DNA of 64,000 bases from Burkholderia sp. 4M9327F10 (lineage in GTDB: Bacteria; Pseudomonadota; Gammaproteobacteria; Burkholderiales; Burkholderiaceae). The stretch is from the NCBI RefSeq assembly GCF_005503145.1, contig NZ_SCNV01000001.1, positions 468,953-532,952 on the forward strand. The letters run 5' to 3'. Numbering within the stretch: position 1 is the first letter of the stretch; every line of letters starts with the position of its first letter. Positions 42,303 through 51,143 of this stretch are shown here, piece by piece. The notes below the pieces were generated by a model that saw nothing but the letters and a program-made list of their open reading frames with translations, did not search any database and had not been told where the DNA came from. Position numbers and translations under genes: made by a program.

Positions 42303-43511
42303 ATGCAACACCGGCATGTTTCGATCATCGGCGCTGGGCTGGGCGGTTTATGCCTCGCGCAAGGCCTCAAGCGGGCGGGGATCGCCTTCGATGTCTATGA
42401 GCGCGACCCTGAGGCCGCTGCCCGCAACCAGGGGTATCGGATCAGGATCAACGCCGACGGGCAGCGCGCGCTTGCGCAGTGCTTGCCCGCGCACCACTAC
42501 GAACTGTTCCGGCAAAGCTGCAGCGTCTCGACTCAGGTCCGGTTCCTGAACCACGACATGGAGCCGATTGAAGGGCGGCCGGCACGGAGCTGGCAGGCAG
42601 CAGAGGCCGCCGGCAACCTTCAGGCCGAGGTTCCCGACCTCAGCGCAAACCGGCAGAGCTTGCGCGAGATCCTGCTCTCGGGCATCGAGGAGCGGGTGCA
42701 TTTCGGCGCGACGTTTCAGCGCTTCGATGCCAGCGCAGAGGACGGGGTACGCGTGCGCTTCGAGGATGGAAGCGAGGTGGCGTCAACGCAGCTGGTCGGC
42801 GCCGACGGCGTGAACTCCGCGGTGCGCAGCCAGCTCCTGCCCTCGGCGCGGCCCGCCGATACCGGCGCGGTTTGCCTGTATGGCAAGTCGATCATCACTG
42901 CGGGGCTGCGCAACCTCATCGGCACCACGCTGAGCACGGGCACTTCCGTGATCTTCGCGGACGGTTTCACAGCGATTCTGGACGCCATGCAGTTTTCGGC
43001 GCCGCTACCCGCCATCGCGGCCAGGCTTGCACCGGAATGCCGGTTGAGTCCGGTGCATGACTACGTCTACTGGGCCTTCATCGGCCCACGCGCCACGCTG
43101 GGCGTGGGCGCGATCGGGACGCTCGACCCGGCGCGCCTGGCGGCGCTCGTCGCCAGCCTCGTGCACCGCTGGCATCCGCAACTGCGTGCGCTCTTCGCGC
43201 ACGGCGACCCCGGCACCCTCGCGGCGCTGCCGGTTCGCAGCGCTGCGCCGGTGATTGCAACGTGGCGTCCCGGTTGCGTGACGCTGCTCGGCGATGCGAT
43301 CCACGCCATGAGCCCGGCCGGCGGAGTAGGCGCCAACACAGCGCTGCGCGATGCCGCAGCGCTCGCTGAAGCGATATCGGCACCAGGCGAGCTGGAACAC
43401 GCCGTCACCACCTATGAAGCCGCGATGCGCGAGTGGGCGCAAGCCGCGATTCTGGCTTCCGAAGACGGTGCGCGCCGTTTGTTCGCCACCATCAATACTA
43501 GCGATGCGTAA
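42303..43511 (+). CDS. FAD-dependent aromatic-type monooxygenase
   Basis: A 402-residue group A flavoprotein hydroxylase. The dinucleotide motif GAGLGGLCLAQGLKRAG is at about 9-25, the DG motif as ADGVNSAVRSQL near 165-180 and the second FAD motif as GDAIHAMSPAGGVGANTALR near 330-349. NQGYRIRINADGQRAL is typical of the family. Start 42303 (MQHRHVSIIGAG) has GGGAG 7 nt before it. It is followed 9 bp later by a small gene, so it heads an operon divergent from an AraC regulator. Substrate unknown; tailoring or xenobiotic oxidation is possible. Confidence 0.88.
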   Translation: MQHRHVSIIGAGLGGLCLAQGLKRAGIAFDVYERDPEAAARNQGYRIRINADGQRALAQCLPAHHYELFRQSCSVSTQVRFLNHDMEPIEGRPARSWQAAEAAGNLQAEVPDLSANRQSLREILLSGIEERVHFGATFQRFDASAEDGVRVRFEDGSEVASTQLVGADGVNSAVRSQLLPSARPADTGAVCLYGKSIITAGLRNLIGTTLSTGTSVIFADGFTAILDAMQFSAPLPAIAARLAPECRLSPVHDYVYWAFIGPRATLGVGAIGTLDPARLAALVASLVHRWHPQLRALFAHGDPGTLAALPVRSAAPVIATWRPGCVTLLGDAIHAMSPAGGVGANTALRDAAALAEAISAPGELEHAVTTYEAAMREWAQAAILASEDGARRLFATINTSDA

Positions 43512-43520
43512 AGGAGAGCT

Positions 43521-43925
43521 ATGCAGTCAATCGTCCGCTTTATCGTACATGACATCGAAGACTTCCCGATCGTCTGGACACGCCGCAGCGAGATCAAACC
43601 AGGCTATGCGGTGCAGTGGGAGCACGAAATGGATGCGCTGATGACATGCACCGATCCGTTCGTGATCATTTTCGAGGAAGGCCAGCCGGAGGAGGCGCAC
43701 GAAGACCGCAAGACGCGGGGCCTCTGGCTCAAGCGCAACAAGCTGCTGCTTGCGGAGCAATGCAAGGCGGTTCTGGCGATCGAACCGGACAGCATCAAAC
43801 GGGCTGCATTGAAGCTGCAGTCCGCCCTGGTCGCCAAAGCGTTCGGCGTGACGATGGATATCGCAGCGTCCGCGGAGGACGCGCGCTCGATGGCCTATGG
43901 CCTGCTCGGCGCATCGCCGCGTTGA
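43521..43925 (+). CDS. Hypothetical protein, 134 residues, possible STAS/SpoIIAA-like fold
   Basis: The pattern of alternating strands and helices (FPIVWTRRSEIKPGYAVQWE, HEMDALMTCTDPFVIIFEEG, LKLQSALVAKAFGVTMDIAA) resembles SpoIIAA/STAS-like folds, but I do not claim a family. Cytoplasmic, no cysteine cluster. It lies 9 bp after the monooxygenase and overlaps a putative 53-residue gene, suggesting one transcript with the ATPase downstream. Confidence 0.7.
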   Translation: MQSIVRFIVHDIEDFPIVWTRRSEIKPGYAVQWEHEMDALMTCTDPFVIIFEEGQPEEAHEDRKTRGLWLKRNKLLLAEQCKAVLAIEPDSIKRAALKLQSALVAKAFGVTMDIAASAEDARSMAYGLLGASPR

Positions 43926-44083
43926 GCCTGCACGGACCCGTTCGCACGAAACACCGCTTTACGGCGCGTGTTGCGCAGGATATCGTCGCGCTGCGGGACG
44001 TTCAGATCCAGGCCGAAGCGGGTAGCCGCGAGGCAACGGCGGCTGGACTCGCCGCCGCTTCACGGCGCATCTTCTTCGTCTGA
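43922..44083 (+). CDS. Candidate small basic protein, 53 residues
   Basis: A frame beginning TTG at 43922 overlaps the TGA of the 134-residue gene (TTGA) and ends 15 bp before the ATPase. It encodes SLHGPVRTKHRFTARVAQDI, VALRDVQIQAEAGSREATAA, GLAAASRRIFFV. The position fits translational coupling. No ribosome-binding site of its own and a rare start codon make it tentative. Confidence 0.35.
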   Translation: MSLHGPVRTKHRFTARVAQDIVALRDVQIQAEAGSREATAAGLAAASRRIFFV

Positions 44084-44098
44084 CAATCTGGATCATTC

Positions 44099-44722
44099 AT
44101 GCTTCGATTCGAGAATCTGTGCAAACGCTACGGCGAGCACACTCTCTTTCAGGGCCTGCGTTATAGCGTGGACGCAGGGTGTATCGCACTGAACGATGAA
44201 TCCGGCAGCGGCAAATCGACCCTGCTTGGCATTCTGGCCGGCGAGATCGAACCCGACGCCGGCGAGGTCTGGCTCGGTGGACATTCGCTGCGCACCGCTA
44301 CGCTCGCGGCGAAGTCCGCAGTCGCCTACGTGCCTGAGGACTGCCTTGCATCCTCAATGCAGACAGGACGTGCGTTTCTCGAAGACGTCGCCGCGCAGAG
44401 GCACACCACGCTCGACAGCCGCACGCTCGAACTGGCCGACCGCTTCGGTCTGACGCCGCATCTGGAGAAGCGCTTCGAGCAGATGTCGTTCGGCACGCGC
44501 AAGAAAATCTGCCTGAGCGCTGCGGCGCTCGGCCGGGTTGCCGTCGTGATCGCAGACGAGCCGGGCGGCGGCCTCGACGCCGCTGGGCGTGCTGTCCTGA
44601 TCGATCTGTTCAAGGAGTTGGGGCGAGACCGCGTGGTGTTCTTTACGAGCTACGACACGGCGTTGACGAATGCTTGCGAAGCGCAAGCGGTCAGCTTTGC
44701 GGATCTCACAGCGGGCGGCTAA
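44099..44722 (+). CDS. Solo ABC-type ATPase with degenerate motifs
   Basis: A 207-residue ABC ATP-binding protein. The P-loop is NDESGSGKST at about 32-41, with Asp in place of the usual first glycine. The signature position reads MSFGTRKK (about 129-136) instead of LSGGQ, and the switch histidine is replaced by Tyr in FFTSYDTA. Walker B (VAVVIADEPGGGLD) is intact. No permease gene is adjacent, so it may have a non-transport role or use a partner elsewhere. Same strand as the three genes before it. The altered motifs suggest slow or absent hydrolysis. Confidence 0.75.
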   Translation: MLRFENLCKRYGEHTLFQGLRYSVDAGCIALNDESGSGKSTLLGILAGEIEPDAGEVWLGGHSLRTATLAAKSAVAYVPEDCLASSMQTGRAFLEDVAAQRHTTLDSRTLELADRFGLTPHLEKRFEQMSFGTRKKICLSAAALGRVAVVIADEPGGGLDAAGRAVLIDLFKELGRDRVVFFTSYDTALTNACEAQAVSFADLTAGG

Positions 44723-44804
44723 GCGGCGCTCCAGACGCAACGCGAAGCAACGCTGCTGCTCGCCGCGACGAGGCACGGTAGCAGCCCGCGCCGCGGATAC
44801 AACG

Positions 44805-45224
44805 TCACGGATGCAACGACAGGCCCTTGACGGCCTTATCGACCATCTTCCTCGGCCCGCGCAGCGCAATCCCCACCAGGTCGGGCCGGTCCGCCGGCTC
44901 GGCAAGGAATGCGACCCGGTTGTCGTCGTCATTGCCGGTGGAAAACATTGCTTTCACGTAGACCGCTAGCGTCAACTCTCTTTGCTGCCCCTGTTGAAAT
45001 GCCCGCAGCAGTCCGTCAGCGTCGCCGCCATAGATCATGACGGGCTGCCCTAGCAACGCGGCATATTGCCTGCCGTTCGCGTCCGCGTAGGGTTTTCCGA
45101 TCGCCTCGGGGGCCGCCGCCGCAATCCCGGTTGCCAGAAACGCCGTGACATTGAGCTTCTGCCACGACGCCAGGTCGTCGCGAACCACCAGCGCGACTTT
45201 TGTATCGAACTCCATCCCTTCCAT
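44805..45224 (-). CDS. DUF2000-family protein
   Basis: A 139-residue protein with the DUF2000 pattern: FDTKVALVVRDDLASWQKLN, VTAFLATGIAA, then KPYADANGRQYAALLGQPVM and IYGGDADGLLRAFQQ. The function is unknown; the fold resembles peptidyl-tRNA hydrolase-like domains. Start codons at 45224 and 45215 are both possible. It is often found with AraC regulators, and here the neighbour at 45364 is a shortened AraC protein on the same strand. Confidence 0.75.
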   Translation of the reverse strand: MEGMEFDTKVALVVRDDLASWQKLNVTAFLATGIAAAAPEAIGKPYADANGRQYAALLGQPVMIYGGDADGLLRAFQQGQQRELTLAVYVKAMFSTGNDDDNRVAFLAEPADRPDLVGIALRGPRKMVDKAVKGLSLHP

Positions 45225-45363
45225 TCCTTTGCCAGTTCACGTTGATTCGTCCTGCGGGCCAGGGTGGCCGTAGGGTGACGCGGTGCGAAACCCCATTGCG
45301 CAGATCCCGACGGCCTTCCTCAGGAAGGACCGTTTCCCGGCAAGCGTAATCGTAGTCGGGCGC

Positions 45364-45762
45364 TCAGTCTGGTACGTTTGTGCAGCGCTTGCTGTAGTGA
45401 CCTGGCGTCAGGTCGTAAGCACGGCGGAACCAGCGGCCCAGGTGGCTCTGGTCGGCAAAACACAGCGCATGCGCGACCTCGGCCGGCGCCATGCCTCGCG
45501 CCAGCCATTGGCGTGCTTTGGCAAGTCGCAACTGAATCAGATAGGCATGCGGCGCCAATCCAAAGCTGGCCTTGAACGCACGCGTCAGGCGAAAGCGGTA
45601 GACGCCGCAGGCGATTGCCAGATCATCGAGTCCAATGTCGTCGTGCAGATGGGCGTCCAGGCATTCACGCTCGTAGGCATGGCCTTCAAAATGCGCACGT
45701 AGCGTTTCTATTCCGCTGCTTGCGCGCTGGCGTAGATCCACCCAGTTGTGTGCGGTTATCAC
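45364..45762 (-). CDS. AraC-type DNA-binding domain protein, short
   Basis: A 132-residue protein made almost only of the AraC DNA-binding domain (LDAHLHDDIGLDDLAIACGV, FRLTRAFKASFGLAPHAYLI, CFADQSHLGRWFRRAYDLTP). The N-terminal sensor domain of ordinary AraC proteins (~270-290 residues) is absent because the sugar transporter gene ends 12 bp upstream. GTG start at 45762 with GAGGG nearby. It may be a truncated or a naturally sensor-less regulator. Confidence 0.7.
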   Translation of the reverse strand: MITAHNWVDLRQRASSGIETLRAHFEGHAYERECLDAHLHDDIGLDDLAIACGVYRFRLTRAFKASFGLAPHAYLIQLRLAKARQWLARGMAPAEVAHALCFADQSHLGRWFRRAYDLTPGHYSKRCTNVPD

Positions 45763-45774
45763 TGCCCTCGCGCT

Positions 45775-47061
45775 TTATCGGTTAGCCCACCAGTCCTGGG
45801 CATTCTGCGCCATCCTGCGCCACGGCGGATCCGCAAACAGGATCAGCGCCCCCAGCGCGAGGCAGCCGCAAAACAGAAACGTGCCCCTGTAGCCCACCCC
45901 GGCGACCAGCAAGCCGGACAGCACCCCTGAGAGGATCGAGCCGACCCGCGCCGAATTGAAGAACAGCGCCGTCGCCGCGCCAGGCGAGCGCGGCATCAGA
46001 TCCTGCACGTAGGTCATGCCGAGGCACGAGGTCACGGCCACCACGAAGGCGTTGAGCGCCTGCATCGGGATCAGGAACGACACGGAACTGACGGCCGCCA
46101 CGCAGATGAAGTACAGCATATGCACACCGGCACACGCGGCCAGCCAGCGCAGCTTGTTCAACGTCGCTCCACGGGCGCCCAGCGCCAGCATCATCGGGAT
46201 TTCGAGGAAGGCGCCGAGGCCGAGCATGATCGACACGTCGATACGCGTGCCGTGCAGCCCATGGACGACGTAAAGCGGCAACACGATCATGGTCGCGTTG
46301 GCCGCCAGACCGATCAGCGTCAGTGCCAGCACCGAACGCCAGATCACACGCGAAGGCGCCACCGGATGGACGAAATCCGGTTCGAGCGGCACTTCCGGTT
46401 CGACCGTCGTGACCTCGAGCGATGAGGCGGGGTCGCCGGGGACATGATCCGGTGCGTCATGCAATTCGCCCCCCGGCGCCTCATGCATGCGCCAGATGAT
46501 CGCGCCACAGGCGGCGAAGCACGCCGCAGCGAACAGAAACAGCCCGTAGAAGCCCGTGCCCGCCAGCACCAACGCGCCCACCGAAGGCCCGAACACCCAC
46601 ACGACCGACAACACCGTCCGCAGCGTCGCGGTAGCAAAGGTCCGCTCGGCCTCGCTCGTCACCGGCAACGCGGCGCGGCCGAACGAGAACACCAGCGAGA
46701 GCGCGGAGCCGCCCGCGCCGAGAAACGCAATCCCAATTATCAGGAGGGCCCGGTAGTCGCGCACGAAACACAGCAGCAGGAAACCGAGTGCCGCCGCGCC
46801 CAGCGCCGCCAGCAGCAGCGTGCGGTGATGGCCGTGGCGGTCGGACCACTTGCCGGCCCAGGCGCTCGCCGCTACCCCGCTCGCGGCGATCAGCGTCATG
46901 AAAAGCCCTAGCCTGAGCGGCGTCATCCCGGCTCGCTCGACGCCGAACAGCGATAGGTACGGGGCTGTGAACGACATGGCGACCCCGAGCATCAGGGTCG
47001 CGCCTGCCAGTGACATGAAAGACGGGATGCGCGTGAGACTGACGAGCCGGGAGTAGTTCAT
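45775..47061 (-). CDS. MFS sugar efflux transporter, Set-like
   Basis: A 428-residue MFS protein with about 12 helices and a hydrophilic central loop (HEAPGGELHDAPDHVPGDPA region). Motif A is read as GKWSDRHGHHRTLLL. Family resemblance is to SetA/SetB sugar exporters, which release lactose or glucose analogues. It lies downstream of the beta-galactosidase gene on the same strand (180 bp gap), so it may protect against sugar overload. Family assignment moderate. Confidence 0.8.
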   Translation of the reverse strand: MNYSRLVSLTRIPSFMSLAGATLMLGVAMSFTAPYLSLFGVERAGMTPLRLGLFMTLIAASGVAASAWAGKWSDRHGHHRTLLLAALGAAALGFLLLCFVRDYRALLIIGIAFLGAGGSALSLVFSFGRAALPVTSEAERTFATATLRTVLSVVWVFGPSVGALVLAGTGFYGLFLFAAACFAACGAIIWRMHEAPGGELHDAPDHVPGDPASSLEVTTVEPEVPLEPDFVHPVAPSRVIWRSVLALTLIGLAANATMIVLPLYVVHGLHGTRIDVSIMLGLGAFLEIPMMLALGARGATLNKLRWLAACAGVHMLYFICVAAVSSVSFLIPMQALNAFVVAVTSCLGMTYVQDLMPRSPGAATALFFNSARVGSILSGVLSGLLVAGVGYRGTFLFCGCLALGALILFADPPWRRMAQNAQDWWANR

Positions 47062-47241
47062 CGATGACGCGAAATAATGCTTACTGCATGCGGCGTCGCG
47101 CGGAATCCGCCCGGCGCAGGCAGTTGGCTATCGGCAAGGGGGCGCGCACCGATATCCCAAAAAGGCAGCCGGTACAACGCACGGGTGAACCGGCAGTATG
47201 CCAAAGCTAGCTGGAACGTGTTAGCACGTCGGTAGCCAATG

Positions 47242-49221
47242 TCACCGCATATCGACCCACGCCGCCACGTCGCAAGGTCCGGTTTCGCGGCCGCCCAGCA
47301 GAAAACGCGCCCCCTCCGGAGCTGGCACCGCCCACACTATGTCGCTGTAATTGAAGGCGAAACAGAGCTTGCCGAGGCGGCGCAAACGGCCGCCCGGCGG
47401 GAGCGTCAGCACTTCGATCCCGGCGTCGCGCACGCAGCGCTCGAGCACCGCGCGCTGCAATGCAGTGTCGAAGCAGGCGGTCGTCATGCGGACCCGGCCG
47501 GCCTGCAAGACAGCCGGCACGCCGTCGTCGAATGAGGCGATCACCGCCACGCCCGGTCCCGGCTCGACGTGGTCGCGCCAGCTTCTGCCCTGCCCTTGCA
47601 CACCTTCGAAGGTCACCGGTGGCCGCAGTGTCGGGCGCAACGATTCGCTCTGCGACACCCGCACATCCAGAACCGCCCGCAGCGGACCCGGCGGCAGCGT
47701 GGCAGGGATCGTGAAGTCCGTAGTCTTCGAACCGGTGCGCGGCCCGAATAGCCAATGTCCGGGGCCGGTCTGGGTCTGCGCGACCAGCGCGGCGGGAACG
47801 ATCGGCAACGACGGCGCGACGATCAGCCGATAGCCGCTGACATCCGCGGTGACGGGCAGGATATCCACGTCCACGCCCATCTCGCACAGCAACGAGTACC
47901 ACTCGAACACCAACCGCTGATAGTCGAAATCGGCGCCGTGGCGTTGAATCTGCACGATCCAGTCAGCGCTATAGTCGAACAGCAGGGCCACGGGGGCACG
48001 TCTGGCTTCGCTCGTCACGGCGTCCGGAGTCGTGGCCGCCGCGCCTAAGGACGCCAGTTCACGCGCCACACGGGCTATCTCGTGGCCGCCGGCGGTCAGC
48101 TTGTCATCCGGCGCATTGATGCCCGAATGCATCTGCTCCTGCGCGAAAGGCGCCTGGCGCCAGCGGAAGTACGACACCAGTTCGGCGCCGTGCGCGAATG
48201 CCTCCCACGTCCAGAGACGCGCCATGCCTGCCTTGGGAACGGGGTTATACGGCGCCCAGTTGACCGGCCCCACCTGCTGCTCCATCACCCACATGCGTCC
48301 CTTGCCGACGCCGCGATACAGATCGTGATTGAAGGCTGGAATATCCGGATGCCCGGTGCGGGCCCAATGGTGCTTCTCAGCCTCGTCGAACCATAGGACT
48401 TCGGTACGCGGCAGCGGATAGCTATCCCACGCGGCAACATCCAGACCGCTCTCAGCAAATTCGTAATGGTCGAAGCTCGTGAAAAAGCCCATGAAGTTGT
48501 GCAGCAGGTCGCGTCCCGGCGCATGCTCGCGGATCAACTCGCCTTGCAACCCATGGAAGCTCGCTACCTCGCTCGACATGAAACGCCTGAAGTCGAGCCA
48601 GTGGCTCGGGTTCGCATCGGTGGGCGTGAGGTTCGGCAGGCCGATTTCGTCGAAGCCGCGGTATTCCATGCTCCAGAATACGTTGCCCCATGCTGCGTTG
48701 AGCTTCTCCACTTCGCCGTAGCGCGTGGCGAGCCATTTGCCGAAACGCACGCGCGCCGCCTCCGTATAGGTCGGCGAGGTATCGTGGCACGCCAGTTCGT
48801 TATCGGTCTGCCAGGCGATCACCGCGGGATGCCTGCCATAACGTTGCACCATCTGCGTCACAATGCGTGAGCAATGCTCGCGATAGACCTCGCTCGATAT
48901 ATCGTAGTGGCGGCGCGAGCCGAACTTGAGCGTGACGCCCTCCTTGTTGACCGGCAAGATCTCTGGGTGCTGCTCCACTAGCCACCTGGGCGGTGTTGCC
49001 GTCGGCGTACCGAGAATCACCTTCAGACCGTGTTTTGCCAGCGTGCCGATGGCGGTATCGAGCCACGCCCATTCGTAGCGGCCCGGTTCGGGTTCCATCC
49101 TGCTCCACGCGAATTCGCCAATGCGCACGTGGCTGATGCCCAGTTCCGCCATCCGGCGCGCATCGCTCTCCCATTGATGCTGCGGCCATTGCTCGGGGTA
49201 ATAGCAAACTCCTAAATGCAT
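47242..49221 (-). CDS. Beta-galactosidase, glycoside hydrolase family 42
   Basis: A 659-residue GH42 enzyme. The A-domain TIM barrel starts MHLGVCYYPEQWPQHQWESD. The acid/base is Glu142 in AWQTDNELACHDTS and the nucleophile probably Glu314 in GRMWVMEQQVGPVNWAP. The trimerisation and C-terminal domains follow, and length fits the family. No signal peptide: the substrate is imported intact by the ABC transporter encoded upstream. ATG 49221 is preferred to an in-frame start at 49356 that lies in the permease gene. Under control of the LacI operator at 53656. Confidence 0.93.
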   Translation of the reverse strand: MHLGVCYYPEQWPQHQWESDARRMAELGISHVRIGEFAWSRMEPEPGRYEWAWLDTAIGTLAKHGLKVILGTPTATPPRWLVEQHPEILPVNKEGVTLKFGSRRHYDISSEVYREHCSRIVTQMVQRYGRHPAVIAWQTDNELACHDTSPTYTEAARVRFGKWLATRYGEVEKLNAAWGNVFWSMEYRGFDEIGLPNLTPTDANPSHWLDFRRFMSSEVASFHGLQGELIREHAPGRDLLHNFMGFFTSFDHYEFAESGLDVAAWDSYPLPRTEVLWFDEAEKHHWARTGHPDIPAFNHDLYRGVGKGRMWVMEQQVGPVNWAPYNPVPKAGMARLWTWEAFAHGAELVSYFRWRQAPFAQEQMHSGINAPDDKLTAGGHEIARVARELASLGAAATTPDAVTSEARRAPVALLFDYSADWIVQIQRHGADFDYQRLVFEWYSLLCEMGVDVDILPVTADVSGYRLIVAPSLPIVPAALVAQTQTGPGHWLFGPRTGSKTTDFTIPATLPPGPLRAVLDVRVSQSESLRPTLRPPVTFEGVQGQGRSWRDHVEPGPGVAVIASFDDGVPAVLQAGRVRMTTACFDTALQRAVLERCVRDAGIEVLTLPPGGRLRRLGKLCFAFNYSDIVWAVPAPEGARFLLGGRETGPCDVAAWVDMR

Positions 49222-49300
49222 GGTGCTCTCGCTCGACGTAGTGAGGGTATGGTCTTTGTCGTATGGACCGAGTTGATACCGGTTAGCGCGGCTCGCGACG

Positions 49301-50152
49301 CTAGCCCTTGGTGGCGCCAAACGTGAGACCGGTGACGAAATGCTTCTGCATCGCAAAGAACATCGCGACCGAGGGCAAGGCGGCCAGTACCGAACCCGCG
49401 GAGACGAGATTCCATGAGGTCGTCCACTGCCCTCTCAAGGCGGCGACACCCACCGTGATCGGCGCTGCGTCATCGCCTTGGGTGAGGCACAGCGCCCAGA
49501 AGTAGTCGTTCCAGACAAACGTAAAAACGAGGATGCCGAGCGCGGCGAGTGCCGGCCGCACGAGCGGCAGCACGATGCGTGAGTAGATCGCCCACTCGCT
49601 CGCACCTTCCACGCGCGCCGCTTCGATCAGCTCATACGGCAATGCGCGGATAAAGTTGCGCAGAAACAGTGTGCAGAAGCCGGTCTGAAAGGCGGTATGA
49701 AACAGCACCAATCCCAACACGGTGTTGTACAGGCCCAGATCGAGCGTCAGTTGCCGGACCGGGATCATCAGGATCTGCACCGGCACGAAGTTGCCCGCCA
49801 CGAAGATCGCCAGCACTAGCAGATTGCCGCGAAAGCGGTAGTTCGCAAGCGCATGTCCCGCCATTGACGCCAGAAAGATCGACACCGCAACCGAGGGCAA
49901 GGTGATCAGCACGCTGTTCCAGAAGTAATGCAGCATTGGCGTTTGCGTAAGCGCCGTGCCGTAGTTTTCGACCAGCGCGAAATGCTCGGGCCAGCCCCAG
50001 TAGTTGCCGGCGGAGAGTTCGTCACTGGAGCGGATAGACGTCACCAGCACCGCGAGCAAAGGCAACAGCCAGAGCAACAAGGCGCACGGCAGCGAGAGTT
50101 TGTAGAGCAGGCGGCTACCCGGCCGCCAGCGGGAAACGGGCATCGGATACAT
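49301..50152 (-). CDS. Carbohydrate ABC permease, MalG-like
   Basis: A 283-residue CUT1 permease with six helices. The EAA loop that contacts the ATPase is EAARVEGASEWAIYSRIVLP at about 180-199. VLPLVRPALAALGILVFTFV continues the conserved region. It is 9 bp downstream of the other permease gene. With it, it forms the pore of the importer for the presumed galactoside. Confidence 0.92.
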   Translation of the reverse strand: MYPMPVSRWRPGSRLLYKLSLPCALLLWLLPLLAVLVTSIRSSDELSAGNYWGWPEHFALVENYGTALTQTPMLHYFWNSVLITLPSVAVSIFLASMAGHALANYRFRGNLLVLAIFVAGNFVPVQILMIPVRQLTLDLGLYNTVLGLVLFHTAFQTGFCTLFLRNFIRALPYELIEAARVEGASEWAIYSRIVLPLVRPALAALGILVFTFVWNDYFWALCLTQGDDAAPITVGVAALRGQWTTSWNLVSAGSVLAALPSVAMFFAMQKHFVTGLTFGATKG

Positions 50153-50161
50153 GTCTGCTCC

Positions 50162-51076
50162 TCAGGATTCGCTGCGCACGAGACGCCGCAATTGCCACAC
50201 AATGAAGACCAGCATGATCAGGAACAGCACCACCGCGATCGCGGCGGAATAGCCTTCGCGGTAGTACTTGATCGCCTGGTCGTACATGAAATAGGCCAGC
50301 ACGGTCGAGCTGTCGAATGGGCCGCCTCCGCTCATCACTGAGATCAGATCGAAACTGCGCAGCGCGCCGATCACGGTCAGCACGACCGCCATGAAGGTGG
50401 CGGGCCGAAGTTGCGGCAAGATCACGTGCCATAGCAGCGTGAAGCCTTTGGCGCCTTCCATGCGGGCAGCTTCGATGATTTCGCTATTGATGCCGGTCAG
50501 TCCGGTCAGGTAAAGAATCATGCAGAACGGAATCTGCGGCCACAGCGCGGCAAAAATGATCCCGTAGGTCACATAGCGCGGATCGCCAAGAACCGGTATG
50601 CCGTGGCCCACGATCAACTTCAGCAGGCCGAAGGTCGGGTCGTAGAACCATCCGAACACCAGACCGACCACCACGCCCGGCAGCACGAATGGCGCAAAGA
50701 ACAGCGACTTCACGAGGCGAATGCCGCGCACGCTCTGATTCAGATATAGCGCGAGCGCGAGACCGCAAGGCGGTGCAAGCAGAAACAGCACGAGCCAGAT
50801 GACGTTGTTCTTCAGCGCCATGTAGAACGTGTCGGAGTGCAGCAGTTCGCGGTAGTTCTCAAGGCCCGCGAAGGTCTTCGGCGTCATGCCGTCCCAGTTG
50901 TAGAAGCTCAGCAAGATGCTGCTAATCACCGGGTAAATCACATAGATTGCAAACAGCAGGCCCCCGGGCAGCAGAAACAGCAGGGCCGTGCGATTGCGCC
51001 GGCGGCTCAACGGCGCGGGCGCCCGGTAGCGCTCGTGGCTGACTGGCGCGGCTTTGTCTGACATGGTGCTGGACAC
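50162..51076 (-). CDS. Carbohydrate ABC permease, MalF-like
   Basis: A 304-residue CUT1 permease. A basic N-terminus precedes the first helix (TALLFLLPGGLLFAIYVIYP) and the EAA loop is EAARMEGAKGFTLLWHVILP. GTG 51076 is supported by GAGGAA 7 nt upstream; ATG 51064 has none. Second gene after the receptor; the next permease follows 9 bp downstream. Confidence 0.92.
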   Translation of the reverse strand: MSSTMSDKAAPVSHERYRAPAPLSRRRNRTALLFLLPGGLLFAIYVIYPVISSILLSFYNWDGMTPKTFAGLENYRELLHSDTFYMALKNNVIWLVLFLLAPPCGLALALYLNQSVRGIRLVKSLFFAPFVLPGVVVGLVFGWFYDPTFGLLKLIVGHGIPVLGDPRYVTYGIIFAALWPQIPFCMILYLTGLTGINSEIIEAARMEGAKGFTLLWHVILPQLRPATFMAVVLTVIGALRSFDLISVMSGGGPFDSSTVLAYFMYDQAIKYYREGYSAAIAVVLFLIMLVFIVWQLRRLVRSES

Positions 51077-51143
51077 GTTCAGGTTCCTCGTCCGGATGCA
51101 GGTTGCCGGATCGCGGTGCAGCGCAATCCGGCCATGCTGCGGC

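Noticed and set aside
43922..44722. Reading the ATPase and small gene as a toxin-antitoxin or bacteriocin immunity pair
   Set aside because: No leader-peptide motif, no toxin-like segment and no protease or permease nearby; the idea has no positive support.
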